Positions 63,047-64,000 of a stretch of DNA of 64,000 bases are shown here, piece after piece. Every line of letters begins with the position of its first letter. The first letter of the stretch is position 1. The notes beneath the pieces were generated by a model that was not told the DNA's origin, did not search any database, and saw nothing but the letters and a program-made list of their open reading frames with translations. The stretch is from Gammaproteobacteria bacterium UBA2679 (GTDB lineage: Bacteria; Pseudomonadota; Gammaproteobacteria; Pseudomonadales; Oleiphilaceae). The position numbers were made by a program, and so were the translations under genes. The stretch spans positions 17,032 to 81,031 of the forward strand of contig DEMD01000008.1 in the NCBI GenBank assembly GCA_002354735.1, read 5' to 3'.

Positions 63047-63111
63047 GAAAACTTCGCCTAAGTTATTGATATTACGCAGAGAATTGTTTTCCAACCTTAG
63101 GCGAAGTTTTC
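63047..63111. repeat. Perfect 16-bp inverted repeat with 33-base spacer
   Basis: GAAAACTTCGCCTAAG (63047-63062) recurs as its exact reverse complement at 63096-63111. It lies in a gene-poor stretch (62838-63291) where I find no coding sequence. The arms are A- and T-bordered, so as RNA it would form a long stem; as DNA it could be a recombination or protein-binding site. A second, imperfectly understood 9-bp inverted repeat ATATTTTCC / GGAAAATAT (63135-63143, 63197-63205) follows. Confidence 0.8.
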
Positions 63112-63291
63112 AAGGTGATTGAAATTGCAGCTTAATATTTTCCGCAGCTTTGGATTCCAACCTGTTACAGGCTAAATGCCTATATTTGGTGCCTATGGAA
63201 AATATCGAAGGAGGCCTCTTAAAGCTTCAGTCGGAGGTTAACCAGAAAAGCTGCAGCAAATTGTCGAGCCGGTATTAGAGGAGCGTGTGCG

Positions 63292-63606
63292 ATGAGAGAA
63301 AAAGTTCCACCGAGCTTTCCAGCCTCTGCACTTGATGGCTCAAGTTGCTGTTACTGCTGTCTTCCTCACGAAGCTCAACAAGCTGATCATTTTGTAAGCT
63401 ATCTCGCACGTCAATCATCCGATATTGTTGATGCCACATTACAAATCCGTAACTTTAAGCATTTGCGGCGGAAGGTCACAGGATTGCTCAGCTTGGCCGA
63501 CATGAGTTCAGACTCGCCATGGAATAATCCGCGTCTCATGACCGTCTTGGTCGGATACTGGAGTCTGATATGGAACAAATATGGTGGATCGCTTTTTTTA
63601 TTGTAA
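63292..63606 (+). CDS. Hypothetical protein, 104 residues
   Basis: The ATG at 63292 has AGAGGAG eight bases upstream. The product has a cysteine pair cluster near the start (SSCCYCCLPHEAQQADHF), which could bind metal, then a basic amphipathic middle part and a C-terminal hydrophobic end. No family is recognised. It overlaps the next small frame by 37 bases. It belongs to the accessory island behind the ABC-3C genes. Confidence 0.45.
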   Translation: MREKVPPSFPASALDGSSCCYCCLPHEAQQADHFVSYLARQSSDIVDATLQIRNFKHLRRKVTGLLSLADMSSDSPWNNPRLMTVLVGYWSLIWNKYGGSLFLL

Positions 63607-63749
63607 TCTGCATTGCAGTTGTGAGGCAGCCGGGTGACGTTGGTTGGCTCATCCTACGGGCTGCTATAGGATTTGAGCTGCTCTGGCAATCAGGGGCGCT
63701 GTCGGATTTGCTGAGCTGGGGATATTGCGCTGCGGCTGTCCCCTCGTAG
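63570..63749 (+). CDS. Hypothetical small membrane protein, 59 residues
   Basis: An ATG at 63570 preceded by GGAG (six-base gap) opens 59 codons. Two hydrophobic segments, WWIAFFIVICIAVV and GWLILRAAIGFELLW, suggest a two-helix inner-membrane protein. It starts inside the end of the preceding frame and ends 38 bases before the next start. No family is recognised; small paired membrane proteins of this kind are common in integrative elements and phages. Confidence 0.45.
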   Translation: MEQIWWIAFFIVICIAVVRQPGDVGWLILRAAIGFELLWQSGALSDLLSWGYCAAAVPS

Positions 63750-63787
63750 GTTAGATGTCGAAAAATATTTCATTAGGGGAGCAGATC

Positions 63788-64000
63788 GTGCCTAACATTG
63801 AACCTGGTGGTCACTGGGTTTTTTACCCAATGCGGCGACGATTAAGCGTTTCAATTGGCTGGCTGTTGCCCCTATTTGTGATCCTCGGCAGACTCTCATG
63901 GAGGGCGTGGAGCCTTGGGAACATGGATTTGGTCGCCGGGGGATGGATCGGAGCAATAGCTATAGCTTCATCAGGCATTGGCAAGCCCCTAACTTTCTAG
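63788..64000 (+). CDS. Hypothetical small membrane protein, 70 residues
   Basis: A GTG at 63788 has a very good ribosome binding site (AGGGGAG, six-base gap); the in-frame ATG at 63755 has a weaker one and would add 11 residues. The product has a polar start (PNIEPGGHW), a basic MRRRL and two hydrophobic segments (IGWLLPLFVIL and GWIGAIAIAS). It ends with TAG at the last base of the window. No family is recognised. With the two preceding frames it forms a compact three-gene group. Confidence 0.45.
   Translation: MPNIEPGGHWVFYPMRRRLSVSIGWLLPLFVILGRLSWRAWSLGNMDLVAGGWIGAIAIASSGIGKPLTF

Overview
The window is chromosomal DNA from a gammaproteobacterium. The gene order smpB | ratA-rnfH | bamE | fur | recN | grpE-dnaK-dnaJ | dapB-carA-carB-greA | yhbY | ftsH-folP-glmM-tpiA-secG-tRNA-Leu(GAG) | rimP-nusA-infB-rbfA-truB-rpsO-pnp is the classic gammaproteobacterial arrangement. 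The genus cannot be read safely from the sequence; a marine heterotroph related to Granulosicoccaceae or Chromatiales is only a guess. Start codons other than ATG are frequent, with TTG for smpB, rnfH, fur and ftsH and GTG for ratA, secG, rimP and pnp.

Layout. 1-32 kb is the conserved housekeeping block: trans-translation, outer-membrane assembly, iron regulation, SOS repair, heat shock, lysine/pyrimidine/arginine/folate/cell-wall precursors, proteolysis, secretion, and the transcription-translation operon. Several control elements are readable: two LexA boxes over the recN promoter, sigma-32 promoters before grpE and dnaK, and a terminator-like hairpin in the rimP leader. 32-37 kb is a complete branched-chain amino acid ABC transporter (livJ-livHMGF, minus strand) with a hairpin between the binding-protein gene and the permease genes. 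37-42 kb holds a PilZ-domain gene and aceE-aceF of pyruvate dehydrogenase (no lpd here). 42-50 kb is an envelope region: Sel1-repeat protein, polyhydroxybutyrate-depolymerase-like lipoprotein, an unassigned large lipoprotein, a DUF748/AsmA-like protein and a TraF_2-type outer-membrane protein. 50-58.5 kb is a nitrate/nitrite assimilation operon (nirB-nirD-nasB-like-nasA-DUF1853), preceded by a sigma-54 promoter and an NtrC-type enhancer. A periplasmic Cu/Zn superoxide dismutase follows.

At 59351-59383 the core ends at a 33-bp 3' fragment of a tRNA-Phe gene, the usual scar of a tRNA-targeted integrative element. To the right the DNA is more AT-rich and accessory. The first genes inside are three overlapping genes that together match an ABC-three-component (ABC-3C) conflict system: a protein with a restriction-endonuclease-like N-terminal part and a presumed ABC-3C C-terminal domain, a small 'middle component', and a DUF2326 SMC/Rad50-like ATPase. 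This class has been predicted computationally to act in biological conflict. Behind it lie a 27-codon hydrophobic ORF whose ribosome binding site can be base-paired away, a perfect 16-bp inverted repeat, and three tightly packed small ORFs running to the window edge. The accessory right end is the most likely place for undescribed biology.
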